Assembly (NCBI RefSeq): GCF_001633165.1
Contig: NZ_CP015418.1
Location: 2,170,001 to 2,234,000, forward strand
DNA from: Rhodovulum sulfidophilum DSM 1374
GTDB lineage: Bacteria; Pseudomonadota; Alphaproteobacteria; Rhodobacterales; Rhodobacteraceae
DNA: 64,000 nt
Direction: 5' to 3'
Under the pieces are notes generated by a model that was not told the origin of the DNA, made no database searches, and was given only the letters and a program-made list of their open reading frames with translations. Positions 50,747 to 59,863 of the stretch are shown here, in pieces; the stretch's first letter is position 1; each line of letters begins with the position of its first letter. The position numbers were made by a program, and so were the translations under genes.

Positions 50747-52224
50747 GCGAATTCTCCCTGCACGAACCAGCCCGGGGCCTGCGGCGTATGGAACAGCCAC
50801 AGCCGCCGGCCCTGCCGGGTCTCGATCCGCCAGTAGTCGCGCAGGCCCGAGCGCCAGGCCTCGTCCTCCAGCCACCATTCCGGCGCGATCCGCTCGGGGC
50901 CGGTGGCCCGCGCGGTCTCCAGCGTCATGCGCCGCCAGCGGAACCGCCCCGGCGGCTGCGGCCCGGTCCCGGCGATGGGCTCGGGCGGGAACAGTCGCAG
51001 CGGGCGCGGATGCGGCACGATCCAGGCCCTGCCCGGCTCGGACCAGGCGGCGGGGGCGATCAGGAAGCTGCGTTCGGGGATATGGCTGTCGGCGGGCAGG
51101 AAGCGGCGGATGTTCTCCAGCCCGATCCGGGTGCCGATCCGGCTGATCAGGTCGTCCAGCCCGTCCGTCCGGTCGCCGCCGTGAAAGCCGGTCTGGCAAG
51201 GCGGCAGCGGTTCCACCTGCACCGCTTCGAGCCGCAGCCGGTCGATGCCGAAGCCCGCCTCGACGCCCGCGACGCCACGCTCGAACAGGGGCAGGATGCG
51301 CGCGGGCTCGTGCAGGGGGCGGGCCAGGCGCAGCTCGACCTGCCGGCTGTCCCCGTCGACCCGGTTCAGTGTCAGTCGCAGCACGCGCGCACCGTCCTGC
51401 CGGTCTTTCAGCCGGGCGCAAAGCGCCTCGAGCAGCCGTCCGGTCCCGGCCATGACATCGCTGACCAGCCCGATCGGGTCCGGCAGGCTCAGGCGGACGG
51501 CGTAATGCGGCGGCTCGGCCACGGGCGCGATCGCCTCGGCCTCGGTCCCGAGCGCCTGGTCCAGCCGCTTCAGCAACTCGGGTCCGAAGCGGCGGGCCAG
51601 CGGCGCGCGCGGCCGCGCGGCCAGGTCGGCCACCCTGCGCAGCCCCAGCCGGTCCAGCGCGGCGGCGGTGTCCTCCTCCAGCCGCAGCGCCCGGACCGGC
51701 AGATGGCCCAGAGCCTGCAGCGGGTCCGCGCCGGGGGCGGCCACGCCCTCGCCATGGCGGGCCAGGGCCCAGGCCGCGCCACGGGTCGCGGCCAGTCCCA
51801 GCCGCGCGGCGATCCCCGCCCGCAGCAGCCGCGCCCGCATGTCGGCGAGCATCTCCGCCTCGCCGCCGAAAAGATGCGCCGCGCCGGTGATGTCGAGGAC
51901 CAGCCCATCCTCGCCCTCGATCCCCGCCCAGGGGCAGTAGCGCGTGGCCCAGCGGCAGAGCGCGCGAAGAAACCGCGCATCGGCGGCCGGATCGGCCGGG
52001 CGGCTGAGCAGATCGGGGCAGAGCGCGCGGGCATCGGCAAGGCCCATGCCGCGATGCAGGCCACGGGAGACGGCCGCGAGATTCAGGCAGTGGATCCGCT
52101 CGACCCCGGCGCGGGTCAGGCTCAGCGCGAAAGGCGCCTCAACCGGGCGCAGCCTCAGGGCCCGGTCGCTCGCCAGCCGGGGAAACCAGATCGAGACGAT
52201 GCGTCTGTGCATCCCATCGAACAT
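50743..52224 (-). CDS. imuB: ImuB, Y-family polymerase-like protein
   Basis: The 493-residue protein begins RRIVSIWFPRLASDRALRL and has the Y-family fold (DGLVLDITGAAHLFGG) but not the full set of acidic catalytic residues, as is usual for ImuB. It tethers DnaE2 to the sliding clamp. ATG at 52224 has GAGGG upstream; a TTG at 52236 and ATG at 52212 are alternatives. It is coupled to dnaE2 and preceded by a LexA box. Confidence 0.93.
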   Translation of the reverse strand: MFDGMHRRIVSIWFPRLASDRALRLRPVEAPFALSLTRAGVERIHCLNLAAVSRGLHRGMGLADARALCPDLLSRPADPAADARFLRALCRWATRYCPWAGIEGEDGLVLDITGAAHLFGGEAEMLADMRARLLRAGIAARLGLAATRGAAWALARHGEGVAAPGADPLQALGHLPVRALRLEEDTAAALDRLGLRRVADLAARPRAPLARRFGPELLKRLDQALGTEAEAIAPVAEPPHYAVRLSLPDPIGLVSDVMAGTGRLLEALCARLKDRQDGARVLRLTLNRVDGDSRQVELRLARPLHEPARILPLFERGVAGVEAGFGIDRLRLEAVQVEPLPPCQTGFHGGDRTDGLDDLISRIGTRIGLENIRRFLPADSHIPERSFLIAPAAWSEPGRAWIVPHPRPLRLFPPEPIAGTGPQPPGRFRWRRMTLETARATGPERIAPEWWLEDEAWRSGLRDYWRIETRQGRRLWLFHTPQAPGWFVQGEFA

Positions 52225-52747
52225 GCCAGCCCTCAAGTGTTCCCGATTTGTTCTTTATAAGGGACCAGCGCTGCAGAGTCGACCCGGCCGCATCGAAGAC
52301 CGCGTCGAAAACGGGGGCGCAGTGCCAGCGGGTCTCGGCCGCGTTGCTGCCAGCGCCCCCGTTTTCGAGGCGGTCGGCGATGATCGACAGGGCGGTGGCG
52401 TTGCCGTCCCGCGCCGCAAGCTGCAGCCGCCGCCCCGGTGTCAGCCCCAGGGGCTTGGTCAGTTCCGTCACCACCAGCGGCACCGCGCCCGAGCGCAGCG
52501 CCTCTTCGGTCACGGCCAGCGCCTCGGTCTGGTCCCGGGGCTCGGCCAGCAGGAGGCGTCCGGGGTCGATCAGGGCGGCGATCCCGGCGGGGTTGATCCG
52601 CTCGGTCTGCCAGCTTTCGGCGACCCAGAGCAGCGGCCCCCCGATCCGGGCAGCCTGGGCCAGGGCAAAGAAAACCGACCCCGGGCCGCAGACCTCATGG
52701 GCACGACCGCGGCGCAGTGGCGGGAAGGGCAGGGAACCGATGTTCAT
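52139..52747 (-). CDS. imuA: ImuA-like protein
   Basis: The 202-residue protein (RAHEVCGPGSVFFALAQAAR, LLWVAESWQTERINPAGIAA) resembles the RecA-like ImuA of alphaproteobacterial mutasome operons. Its 3' end overlaps imuB by about 86 bp in another frame. No LexA box was seen before its own start, unlike typical operons. Confidence 0.82.
   Translation of the reverse strand: MNIGSLPFPPLRRGRAHEVCGPGSVFFALAQAARIGGPLLWVAESWQTERINPAGIAALIDPGRLLLAEPRDQTEALAVTEEALRSGAVPLVVTELTKPLGLTPGRRLQLAARDGNATALSIIADRLENGGAGSNAAETRWHCAPVFDAVFDAAGSTLQRWSLIKNKSGTLEGWHVRWDAQTHRLDLVSPAGERPGPEAAPG
52239..52260 (-). promoter_or_regulatory. LexA (SOS) box and promoter before imuB
   Basis: The minus strand reads GAACAAATCGGGAAC at 52253-52239, an exact GAAC-N7-GAAC alphaproteobacterial SOS box, 15 bp before the imuB ATG. 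TTATAA (52260-52255) abuts it as a -10 element. It lies inside the imuA coding region, so imuB-dnaE2 may have their own SOS promoter. Confidence 0.8.
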
Positions 52748-53033
52748 GGCAGATGACACTATCGGGCAACACCGGCTTCCGGACAAGGCGATGCGATATA
52801 CGGCCCTTGTCTTGATGGCCTGCGGGCAGCCCCGCAATCTCCGACGCGCTCAAGACGTCGGAAATCGGCTATGGGGGCAAGTAGACATCTGCCGCATGCT
52901 ACGTTCCCGTCGACAATCCGCAGCGGGCCTGTCTGGCCCCGCCGTCCCGCGTGCCGCCTCGGGCGCGGCCCCTCCATGACGGTCGTTTTGAGCCTCTGGT
53001 TGCCAACGTCTTCGCGAGGTCCTAATTGCTCGC

Positions 53034-53087
53034 CCGAGGACGGCCTCACCATTCTGGTCATCATGCGGGACGGCCCGCCACAAGGAG
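53034..53087 (+). promoter_or_regulatory. guanidine-II (mini-ykkC) riboswitch
   Basis: Two short hairpins each carry the diagnostic ACGG loop: GAGG-ACGG-CCTC (53036-53047) and GCGGG-ACGG-CCCGC (53065-53078), 17 bases apart. The second ends just before the AAGGAG ribosome site (53082-53087) of a SugE/Gdx gene. Guanidinium binding makes the two loops kiss and frees the ribosome site. Confidence 0.92.
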
Positions 53088-53094
53088 ATCGAGC

Positions 53095-53415
53095 ATGGCC
53101 TGGATCTGTCTTTTTGCGGCCGGTATCCTGGAGGTCGTCTGGGCCTTCTCGATGAAGAAGTCCGCCGGTTTCACGCTTCTCACCCCGACCGCCATCACCA
53201 TCATCACGATGCTTGCCAGTTTCGGGCTGTTATCCGTGGCGATGAAGTCGCTTCCGCTGGGCACGGCCTACACGATCTGGACGGGCATCGGCGCCGTTGG
53301 CGCATTCGTCGTCGGGATCACCGTCCTGGGAGAGGCCATCACGCCGGCCCGGATCATTGCGGCGCTTCTCATCATCAGCGGCATCGTCACGATGAAGCTG
53401 GCCAGCGCCGACTGA
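53095..53415 (+). CDS. gdx: guanidinium exporter Gdx (SugE-type SMR)
   Basis: The 106-residue four-helix SMR protein has the Glu in AAGILEVVWAFSMKKSAGF and AMKSLPLGTAYTIWTGIGAVG. The residue pattern is of the SugE/Gdx subtype, which exchanges guanidinium for protons, rather than the EmrE drug-export type. The upstream guanidine-II riboswitch supports this specificity. Confidence 0.94.
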   Translation: MAWICLFAAGILEVVWAFSMKKSAGFTLLTPTAITIITMLASFGLLSVAMKSLPLGTAYTIWTGIGAVGAFVVGITVLGEAITPARIIAALLIISGIVTMKLASAD

Positions 53416-53744
53416 AACGCCACCGAAGGAAACGGTGTCCGGAGGCCATGCAAATGGTCGGGCTTCACGCATCCCGGGCCTTGGCGGCACCTGACTATGC
53501 TGCAGTGGCGATGAACGACCGCGGTCGGCCGTCCTGCGTGACGGCGGGTCGTGAGAAGGTCAGCCAGGGGCCGGAAATGAGGCTTTGCGAACCGTGTCGC
53601 AGGCCGTGTGTCGCAAATGGGCAGAGCAGCCCCGCCGCCGCATGTCATTGCCGTAAAGGCTCAGGATACGCTTTGCAGGATGGCAGTTCGTTCGTGGCAT
53701 GCTCTTTATGTTCGAACGTCCCGTGGGGTCGTTATATTATTGAT
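53416..53744. other. intergenic region after gdx, no gene seen
   Basis: No supported gene is present. It becomes strongly AT-rich towards 53740, where it runs into the terminator of the leftward operon. Confidence 0.5.
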
Positions 53745-53773
53745 ATAAAATAAAAATCAGGCAGAAGCCTGCA
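53745..53773 (-). terminator. Rho-independent terminator of the RACo operon
   Basis: On the minus strand CAGGC-TTCT-GCCTG is followed by ATTTTTATTTTAT. Stem plus T-rich tail fit an intrinsic terminator, about 185 bp after the RACo stop. Confidence 0.7.
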
Positions 53774-53956
53774 TTCGCCACGGGCTGCCCCGAGCGGCCG
53801 ATTTGCAAAGATGTCGGCAGTATATGCCATCCGGACATCTCCGATAACCTCCCCGGATGTCCGGTCTGGCCCCTGAGAGCGGACGGCGTGCCATGCGACC
53901 GCGGCCTGCGCGGATGGCCGTGGTCGGAGCCCATCCGGGAGACGTTCCGAATGCGA

Positions 53957-55987
53957 TCAGCGCGGGCGACGTCTGCGCCGGTTTCCGCCGCCATCGGCAT
54001 TGAAGACGACCTCCGGCAGATGCCGCTGGCGGGCGAGTTCCGGGAACGGATCCGAGGCATGGGGCAGGGCATTCGCGGCCACGAAATGCTCCTGAAACCG
54101 GGGCTCGGTCGCGGTTTCGACCTTTTCGATCCTGCGCACGACCTCTTCGATCTTGCGCCGCGCGGCGACCGAACACAGCGCGATCCGCGCGCCTGTCCCG
54201 GCGGCATTTCCGGCGGAACGGACCCGGTCGAGGGGCACGTCGGGGATCATGCCCAGCACCATGGCATGCAGCGGGCTGATATGGGCACCGAAGGCCCCGG
54301 CCAGCACCACCCGCTCGACCCGGTCGACGCCGCGGCGGTCCATCAGCAACCGCGCGCCGGCGTAAAGCGCTGCCTTGGCAAGCTGAATCGCCCGGATATC
54401 GGTTTGCGTCACGGCAATGACCGGCCCGCCCGCAGAAGAGCCGTCATGCAGCAGATAGGACTGGGTTCGGCCTTCGGGGCGGCAGCGCTCGGACCCGGTC
54501 TGGGCGGCCGAGCCGATCAGGCCCGACATGTCGACAAGTCCGGCCAGCCGCATTTCGGCAACCGCCTCGATGATGCCCGAACCGCAGATGCCGGTGACGC
54601 CGGCAGGACCCACGGTTTCGGCGAAATCCGGGTCGTCGGACCACAGCTCGCAGCCGATCACCTTGAAACGCGGCTCTTTCGTGGCGGGGTCGATCCGGAC
54701 CCTCTCGATGGCCCCGGGGGCGGCGCGCTGACCCGCGCTGATCTGCGCCCCCTCGAAGGCAGGGCCGGTCGGCGAGGAGCAGGCCAGCACACCGCTTCGG
54801 TCGCCGAGCAGGATCTCGGCATTGGTGCCGACATCGACGATGAGGGTCAGCTCGTCGGCTTCTTCGGGGGCTTCGCTGAGCGCCACGGCGGCCGCATCCG
54901 CGCCGACATGGCCCGCAATCAGCGGCAGCAGATAGGCCCGGGCTTCGGGATTGATCGCGCCAATCCCCAGATCGCTGACCGCGAGCGACAGCGCGCCCGA
55001 GCTTGCCAACGCGAAGGGCGCCTGTCCCAGCTCGACCGGATCGAGACCCAGCGCCAGGTGGTGCATCACCGGATTGCCGACCAGGACCGTCTCGACGATT
55101 TGCCGCGGCGCAACCCCGGCCTCGGTGGCGATCTCGGTGGCAAGCCGGTCGAGCCCGGCATGCAGGGCAGCGGTCATCTCGGTCGCGCCGCCCGGGGTCA
55201 GCATCGCATGCGACACCCGGCTCATCAGGTCTTCGCCGAAGCGGATCTGCGGGTTCATCCGGCCCGAGGAGGCGATGACCGTCCCGGTCGAGAGATCGGT
55301 CAGATGCCCGGCGATGGTGGTCGACCCGATATCGATTGCCAGCCCGCAGAGCGGCCCTTCGAAGAAGCCGGGCCAGATGTCGAGGATTTCAAGCCCGTCC
55401 GGCGCGCGATGCAGCGCGACGGTCACCTGCCAGTCGCCCCGGCGCAGTGTCGCCTGAAGCCGGGCCAGAACCGGCAGCGGGCAGCGTGCGGGGCCGATGT
55501 GCCATTGCGCGGCCAAGGCCGAATTCAGCCGTTCGAGATCGCCACTGGGCGCCTGCAGGTCGGGCTCGGCCACTTCGACGAGGCACAGCCGGGTGGCCGT
55601 GTCCATCTCGATGGCGCGGAGCTCGGCATCCTTGCGCACGACCTGGCGGTGGATCTGGCTTTCGGGGGGCACGTCGATCACGGCATCGGCGAGGATGCGT
55701 GCCTGACAGCCCAGGCGGCGGGCAGGGGGCAGGCCGCGTTTCTCGTCATAGCGCTGCTCGACGGCGTTCTTCGGGGACAGGGCCTCTTCGGTGACGGTTA
55801 TCCCATGCTTGGGGAAGCTGCCGGTGCCAAGCGCGATCTGGCATTTCGAGCAGATGCCGCGCCCTCCGCAGACGCTGTCGAGATCGACGCCGAGGCGCCG
55901 CGCGGCATCGAGAACGGAGGTTCCCGAAGGCACCCGGCCACGCCGGCCGGATGGCGTGAAAACGACGAGGGGGGCATCCTGTTTCAT
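53957..55987 (-). CDS. RACo/RamA-like corrinoid activation protein
   Basis: The 676-residue protein has an N-terminal 2Fe-2S ferredoxin domain (SVCGGRGICSKCQIALG, then RRLGCQAR), a linker and an ASKHA actin-like ATPase domain (LAIDIGSTTIAGHL, IVDVGTNAEILLG, VLAGAFGAHI). Such proteins reduce inactive cob(II)alamin on corrinoid proteins using ATP. Its client is probably the corrinoid protein at 27340. The C-terminus ends GGGNRRRRRPR. It replaces the reactivation domain missing from a split MetH. Confidence 0.92.
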   Translation of the reverse strand: MKQDAPLVVFTPSGRRGRVPSGTSVLDAARRLGVDLDSVCGGRGICSKCQIALGTGSFPKHGITVTEEALSPKNAVEQRYDEKRGLPPARRLGCQARILADAVIDVPPESQIHRQVVRKDAELRAIEMDTATRLCLVEVAEPDLQAPSGDLERLNSALAAQWHIGPARCPLPVLARLQATLRRGDWQVTVALHRAPDGLEILDIWPGFFEGPLCGLAIDIGSTTIAGHLTDLSTGTVIASSGRMNPQIRFGEDLMSRVSHAMLTPGGATEMTAALHAGLDRLATEIATEAGVAPRQIVETVLVGNPVMHHLALGLDPVELGQAPFALASSGALSLAVSDLGIGAINPEARAYLLPLIAGHVGADAAAVALSEAPEEADELTLIVDVGTNAEILLGDRSGVLACSSPTGPAFEGAQISAGQRAAPGAIERVRIDPATKEPRFKVIGCELWSDDPDFAETVGPAGVTGICGSGIIEAVAEMRLAGLVDMSGLIGSAAQTGSERCRPEGRTQSYLLHDGSSAGGPVIAVTQTDIRAIQLAKAALYAGARLLMDRRGVDRVERVVLAGAFGAHISPLHAMVLGMIPDVPLDRVRSAGNAAGTGARIALCSVAARRKIEEVVRRIEKVETATEPRFQEHFVAANALPHASDPFPELARQRHLPEVVFNADGGGNRRRRRPR

Positions 55988-56041
55988 GCGGGGCTCGATT
56001 TTTCATCGAAAAATCGTTTCAATTCCTCGACGAAGACTTGC

Positions 56042-56272
56042 CTAGCAGATGACACGCAGGCCATGCGGGTTGCAGATGACGATGAGCTGTCCGCCGCATT
56101 CGACCATGTGAAAGCCGCGCCTGCGGACTTCTGCCACGAACCGCTCCATGCCGATCTCGCGCTCGACCCAGTGCCGTGACCGGCGGACCACGCCGCCCTT
56201 CGCCACCGCCTGGGCCGAGAAGACCAAGGCAAGCCAGCTGTCGGACGGCGTGGGGCGAGATACGAACTCCAT
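56042..56272 (-). CDS. small conserved protein in the methyl-transfer operon
   Basis: The 76-residue protein (MEFVSRPTPSDSWLALVFSA, MVECGGQLIVICNPHGL) has no domain that I can name. It lies between the RACo and methyltransferase genes on the same strand, so may belong to the system. Similar small genes are sometimes annotated as phosphoribosylanthranilate isomerase, which the length does not support. Confidence 0.6.
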   Translation of the reverse strand: MEFVSRPTPSDSWLALVFSAQAVAKGGVVRRSRHWVEREIGMERFVAEVRRRGFHMVECGGQLIVICNPHGLRVIC

Positions 56273-56326
56273 GCCCGCGATTTTGCCGGTTTCATGGTTA
56301 AGAACATCTTACTACAGGCCGCCCGA

Positions 56327-57277
56327 TCAACCGCGCCGCCGCCGTCGGCCGCTGCCCGCCGCCGTAACCGCAGTCGAGGCCTCGGCAAAGCTCGCCCCTG
56401 CCGCGATCCCGTCGAGCACCCGCGAGAAGCGGATCCAGTCCGCGCCATTGGCGTCGTGGTTCATCAGCAGGTTGGCCGCCCGGATCGCCTCCATCTCGAC
56501 CGGGCGGACAGGGTTCATGATCGCCGAGGTCATTCCGGCCGAGATCGCCATCGGCAGGAAGGCGGCGTTCACGCCATGGCGCTGGGGCAGTCCGAAGGAA
56601 ATGTTCGAGGCGCCGCAGGTGGTATTCACCCCCAGCTCGTCGCGAAGCCGCCGCACCAGGGCAAAGACCTGCCGTCCGGCGCTGGCCATGGCCCCGACCG
56701 GCATCACCAGCGGATCGACCACGATATCGCAGGCCGGGATGCCGAAATCGGCGGCGCGCTCGACGATCTTCTTCGCCACCGCAAAGCGCACATCGGGGTC
56801 TTCGGAAATCCCGGTATCGTCATTCGAGATCGCCACCACCGGCACGTTGTATTTGCGCACCAGGGGCAGCACCCGTTCGAGCCGTTCCTCCTCGCCGGTC
56901 ACCGAATTCAGCAGCGGCCGACCCTGGGCCGCGGCCAGACCCGCTTCGAGCGCCGCGGGAACCGACGAGTCGATACAGAGCGGTACATCGACCAGCCCCT
57001 GCACCAGCTCGATCACCTGGCGCATCAGCGGCGGTTCGGTCTGGTTCGGGTCGGGGTTCGAATTGTAGACGACGCCCGCATTCACATCGAGCACCATGGC
57101 CCCGCAGGCCACCTGCTCCAGCGCGTCCTTCTCGACGGTCGAGAAATCGCCGGCCTCCAGTTCGGCCGCCAGCTTCTTGCGGCCGGTCGGGTTGATGCGT
57201 TCGCCGATCACGCAGAACGGCTCGTCGAAGCCGATGGTGACGGTCCGGGTCTTCGACTCGAGAACGGTACGGGTCAT
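56327..57277 (-). CDS. methyltetrahydrofolate:corrinoid methyltransferase
   Basis: The 316-residue pterin-binding TIM barrel (CVIGERINPTGRKKLAAEL, MVLDVNAG, NSVTGEEERLERVLPL, SNISFGLPQRHGVNAAFL) equals the methyl-folate module of MetH or AcsE/MtrH-like proteins. It should methylate the corrinoid protein at 27340. The start at 57277 fits the family. The C-terminus ends GSGRRRRRG. Confidence 0.92.
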   Translation of the reverse strand: MTRTVLESKTRTVTIGFDEPFCVIGERINPTGRKKLAAELEAGDFSTVEKDALEQVACGAMVLDVNAGVVYNSNPDPNQTEPPLMRQVIELVQGLVDVPLCIDSSVPAALEAGLAAAQGRPLLNSVTGEEERLERVLPLVRKYNVPVVAISNDDTGISEDPDVRFAVAKKIVERAADFGIPACDIVVDPLVMPVGAMASAGRQVFALVRRLRDELGVNTTCGASNISFGLPQRHGVNAAFLPMAISAGMTSAIMNPVRPVEMEAIRAANLLMNHDANGADWIRFSRVLDGIAAGASFAEASTAVTAAGSGRRRRRG

Positions 57278-57285
57278 GGCGCTCC

Positions 57286-58236
57286 TCAGCTGTCCTGGGC
57301 GGGGGCGAGGCCGTGTGCGGCCAGCCACCGGGTGTTGGTCGCGATCCCCCCGAGCGGGAAGAAATGGGCCCCGGCAATCGGGAAATCGGCGCGGCGCCGG
57401 GCGGCCTCCGCCAGGTCGTTGAGAAACCCGTCGGGCGTGAAGGGCAGCACCAGCTTGCTGACATCCCGCGCCCGGCGCTGCAGCACGGCGAGCGAGGGCC
57501 CGACGCCGCAGGCGATGGCATATTTGACCAGGGTCTGCAGCTTGGCCGGGCCCGCCACGCCGATATGGATGGGCAGATCGATGCCCCGGTCCCGGACCCG
57601 GTCGGCCCAGGCGATCACCGGGGCGGCCTCGAAGGCGAATTGCGTGACGACGGCCATCTCGGCATCGGTCCGCGCGGCGAAGGCCTGTTTCCAGCCGAGC
57701 GCCTCCATCATGTTGCGTTCGGATCCGTCGGGGTCGATGTCGCGGCTGCCCTCGGGATGGCCGGCAACATGCAGCCGGACGAACCCCGCGCGGTCGAAGA
57801 GCCCGGTCTCGAGCAACTGCATCGAGGAGTGGAACTCTCCCTTCGGCGTCGGGATGCCGCCCGCGAGGATCAGTCCCTCGCGGACCCCGGCCTCGCCCGC
57901 ATAGCGCGCGATCCAGTCGGCAAGCATGGCGCGGTCGGTAATCGAACGGGCCGCGAAATGGGGCATCGGCACGAAGCCTTCCTCGGTCAGCCGCCGGGCG
58001 GTCGCCACCATCTCCTCGATCGGGGTGCCGTCGAGATGGGCGATATAGACGCGGGTCCCGGCCGGCAGCAGCGCGCGGAAATCGGCGACCTTGGCGGCCG
58101 TCTTCGGCATCACCTCGATCGAATAGCCCCGGACGAAGTCGGCCATCGGCCCCGTCTGGTCCGCCGTCTTACCTGACGTCTGGCCTGCCGTCCGTCCGGT
58201 CGCCCTGTCGCATTTTCTGAAATTCAGCAGTGCCAT
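57286..58236 (-). CDS. metF: methylenetetrahydrofolate reductase (MetF-like)
   Basis: The 316-residue protein has the MTHFR barrel (RGYSIEVMPKTAAKVADFRA, FVPMPHFAARSI, LPIHIGVAGPAKLQTL). It would make methyl-tetrahydrofolate for the methyltransferase encoded 8 bp downstream. It belongs to a divergent MTHFR-like group, and a Thr/Gln-rich linker (TGRTAGQTSGKTADQTG) near the N-terminus looks like a local expansion. Confidence 0.85.
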   Translation of the reverse strand: MALLNFRKCDRATGRTAGQTSGKTADQTGPMADFVRGYSIEVMPKTAAKVADFRALLPAGTRVYIAHLDGTPIEEMVATARRLTEEGFVPMPHFAARSITDRAMLADWIARYAGEAGVREGLILAGGIPTPKGEFHSSMQLLETGLFDRAGFVRLHVAGHPEGSRDIDPDGSERNMMEALGWKQAFAARTDAEMAVVTQFAFEAAPVIAWADRVRDRGIDLPIHIGVAGPAKLQTLVKYAIACGVGPSLAVLQRRARDVSKLVLPFTPDGFLNDLAEAARRRADFPIAGAHFFPLGGIATNTRWLAAHGLAPAQDS

Positions 58237-58256
58237 CGCGTTCTCCCGCAGACCGT

Positions 58257-58559
58257 TCACGACTGTTGCCAGCCGGAAGCGGCGATCAGCTTCCCAAGTC
58301 TTGCCGCGTCATATTCGGCCTCGATCCGCTCTGCTTCGGCGGTGGCCAGCATCGTCGGATCGCCCTCGCGCTCGACAGGCTCCGAGCGGCGCCATTCGGC
58401 GAGATAGGCGTCGCTGTCCTTCGCGCCCACCCGCATCGCACAGCGGTCGATGGCCTTCTCGAAGCGCACCGGCAGCACCCGTTTCGCGGCGCGGCGGCCC
58501 CGTCCCACGATGACCTGCGCCGGTATGTCGCGCCAGTAGACGATGACGAGTTCGGGCAT
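58257..58559 (-). CDS. PF13769-type 'virulence factor' small protein
   Basis: The 100-residue protein (MPELVIVYWRDIPAQVIVG, RRAAKRVLPVRFEKAIDR) matches a family labelled virulence factor. It heads the operon with metF, the methyltransferase and RACo. The operon position suggests a role in methyl transfer rather than virulence. AAGGGAATC precedes the ATG. Confidence 0.75.
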   Translation of the reverse strand: MPELVIVYWRDIPAQVIVGRGRRAAKRVLPVRFEKAIDRCAMRVGAKDSDAYLAEWRRSEPVEREGDPTMLATAEAERIEAEYDAARLGKLIAASGWQQS

Positions 58560-59122
58560 CCGATTCCCTTTCTTCCTTCCCAAGGTGTAATCCGCCGCGC
58601 TTCCGTGGCGGGGACGGATTTCGACAGGATGAATGCGCGTTGCGACCTCGGCTTCGGTCGGGACCTGTGCCTCGCCGATACCGGGAAGGGCAATATCGCG
58701 GCCGACGGAGAGGTTGCGCCTTGTCGGCGTCCTTGCCTTCTCACGGCGACCCGAGCGCCCGACGCTGGCCGCGCAAGATATATTGGCCGCGCCCGATAAT
58801 ACTCGCGACCTCGATACTAGCCGAACCCGATTCTTGCTGAAAACGATCCGGATTCGACAACGAACCGCAGACTGGGGACGTTGCGGAAACAAAGCTGCCT
58901 AGGCAGGCAAACTTGCCGCTACATCAAGTGCAAAACTGGGTTAATATTTTATAATTTCTTGAATTTTTCATCAGAATAGGGCTTTTTCAAGCCGATGGGA
59001 AAATCGTTTCATGGCGCAGATTGCGAGTCGTCCGGGCGGAATCGTGGCACGCTCATTTCGAGACCGCAACACAGGTCAGGCACAGGTCCGGCACGGGGAC
59101 CAGTTGGTACGAGGACAAGGCG
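58560..59122. other. 563-bp region between divergent genes
   Basis: No gene is supported. It must hold the promoters of the leftward methyl-transfer operon and the rightward surface-protein gene. 58930-58990 is markedly AT-rich, with a hairpin GGCTT-TTTC-AAGCC near 58980. I checked the leftward leader for SAM, SAH and cobalamin riboswitch signatures and found none convincing. Confidence 0.5.
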
Positions 59123-59722
59123 ATGAACGCGCATCTGGGACGAGCGATGACGATGATGGCCGGGCTGACCGCCGCCATGGCCTGGGGGCCGGCCGAGGCG
59201 AAGACGATGCCGCCGGGGACCCTGAGACTGGTTCCGAACCCGGTATTTCAGAGCCGCTCATCCGCCGATGACGAGACGACGGCCGATGTCGCGATCTCGC
59301 TCGGTGTCAGCGTCTGCCGTCATGCCGCGGCCGGGGTGACCCCGGCCTGCGCCCTCATGTTCCCTGCCGCGATCGCCTCTGATGATGGTGCGCGCGCCTG
59401 GAGGCGGCCCGAGCTCCTTGCCGTGCTTGACGATGATCGCGGTCCGGATGGCGGGGCTCCGTTCTGGCCTGCCAGTGCCGGGGGCCGCGGTGCCGCGTGC
59501 GGCGGCTGTGACGGCGCGCTGCCCTGGGCGCCGCCCAGCGCCGTCAGCGGTGGCAGCAAGAGGCGTCAGGGTGACGGCGATGGAGATGGCGGCGAGGATC
59601 CCGGAAATCGGTGGCCCGTCGAGCCGAATGCTCCGCTGCCGGTGCCGCTGATGCCCAGCGCGGCCTTCCTGCTGCTGGCGGTGGCCGGGTTCGGCGCGTT
59701 CGCACGCCGCCGCCGGTCCTGA
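59123..59722 (+). CDS. exported protein with VPLPA-CTERM-like sorting signal
   Basis: The 199-residue protein has a signal peptide (MTMMAGLTAAMAWGPAEA), a middle region with paired Cys, and a C-terminal signal: VPLMPSAAFLLLAVAGFGAF, then ARRRRS. This resembles the VPLPA-CTERM tripartite signal (motif, membrane helix, Arg cluster) used for rhombosortase/exosortase-type surface anchoring. The middle is of unknown fold. Confidence 0.65.
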   Translation: MNAHLGRAMTMMAGLTAAMAWGPAEAKTMPPGTLRLVPNPVFQSRSSADDETTADVAISLGVSVCRHAAAGVTPACALMFPAAIASDDGARAWRRPELLAVLDDDRGPDGGAPFWPASAGGRGAACGGCDGALPWAPPSAVSGGSKRRQGDGDGDGGEDPGNRWPVEPNAPLPVPLMPSAAFLLLAVAGFGAFARRRRS

Positions 59723-59863
59723 CCGCGCCGCCTCGGTACGGCCATCAGGGCTGGCATCGGCGCGGAGACGGGACGCCCCTGGGGAAGGGGCGGGCGATCT
59801 GCGGCATTGCACGAAGGTCTTCGGCCCGCTACCTTGCCGGTAACTCGATTGGAGGGCGATCCC

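Noticed and set aside
47078..50836. 1252-codon plus-strand frame opposite dnaE2
   Set aside because: The dnaE2 strand has full-length family homology; the opposite frame is a compositional shadow.
53888..56179. 763-codon plus-strand frame opposite the RACo gene
   Set aside because: RACo motifs are clear on the minus strand; the plus frame has no domain.
58560..58900. Possible SAH or SAM riboswitch in the leader of the metF operon
   Set aside because: A GCCGAGG-containing stretch superficially recalls the SAH motif, but the required surrounding conserved bases and pairing were not found.
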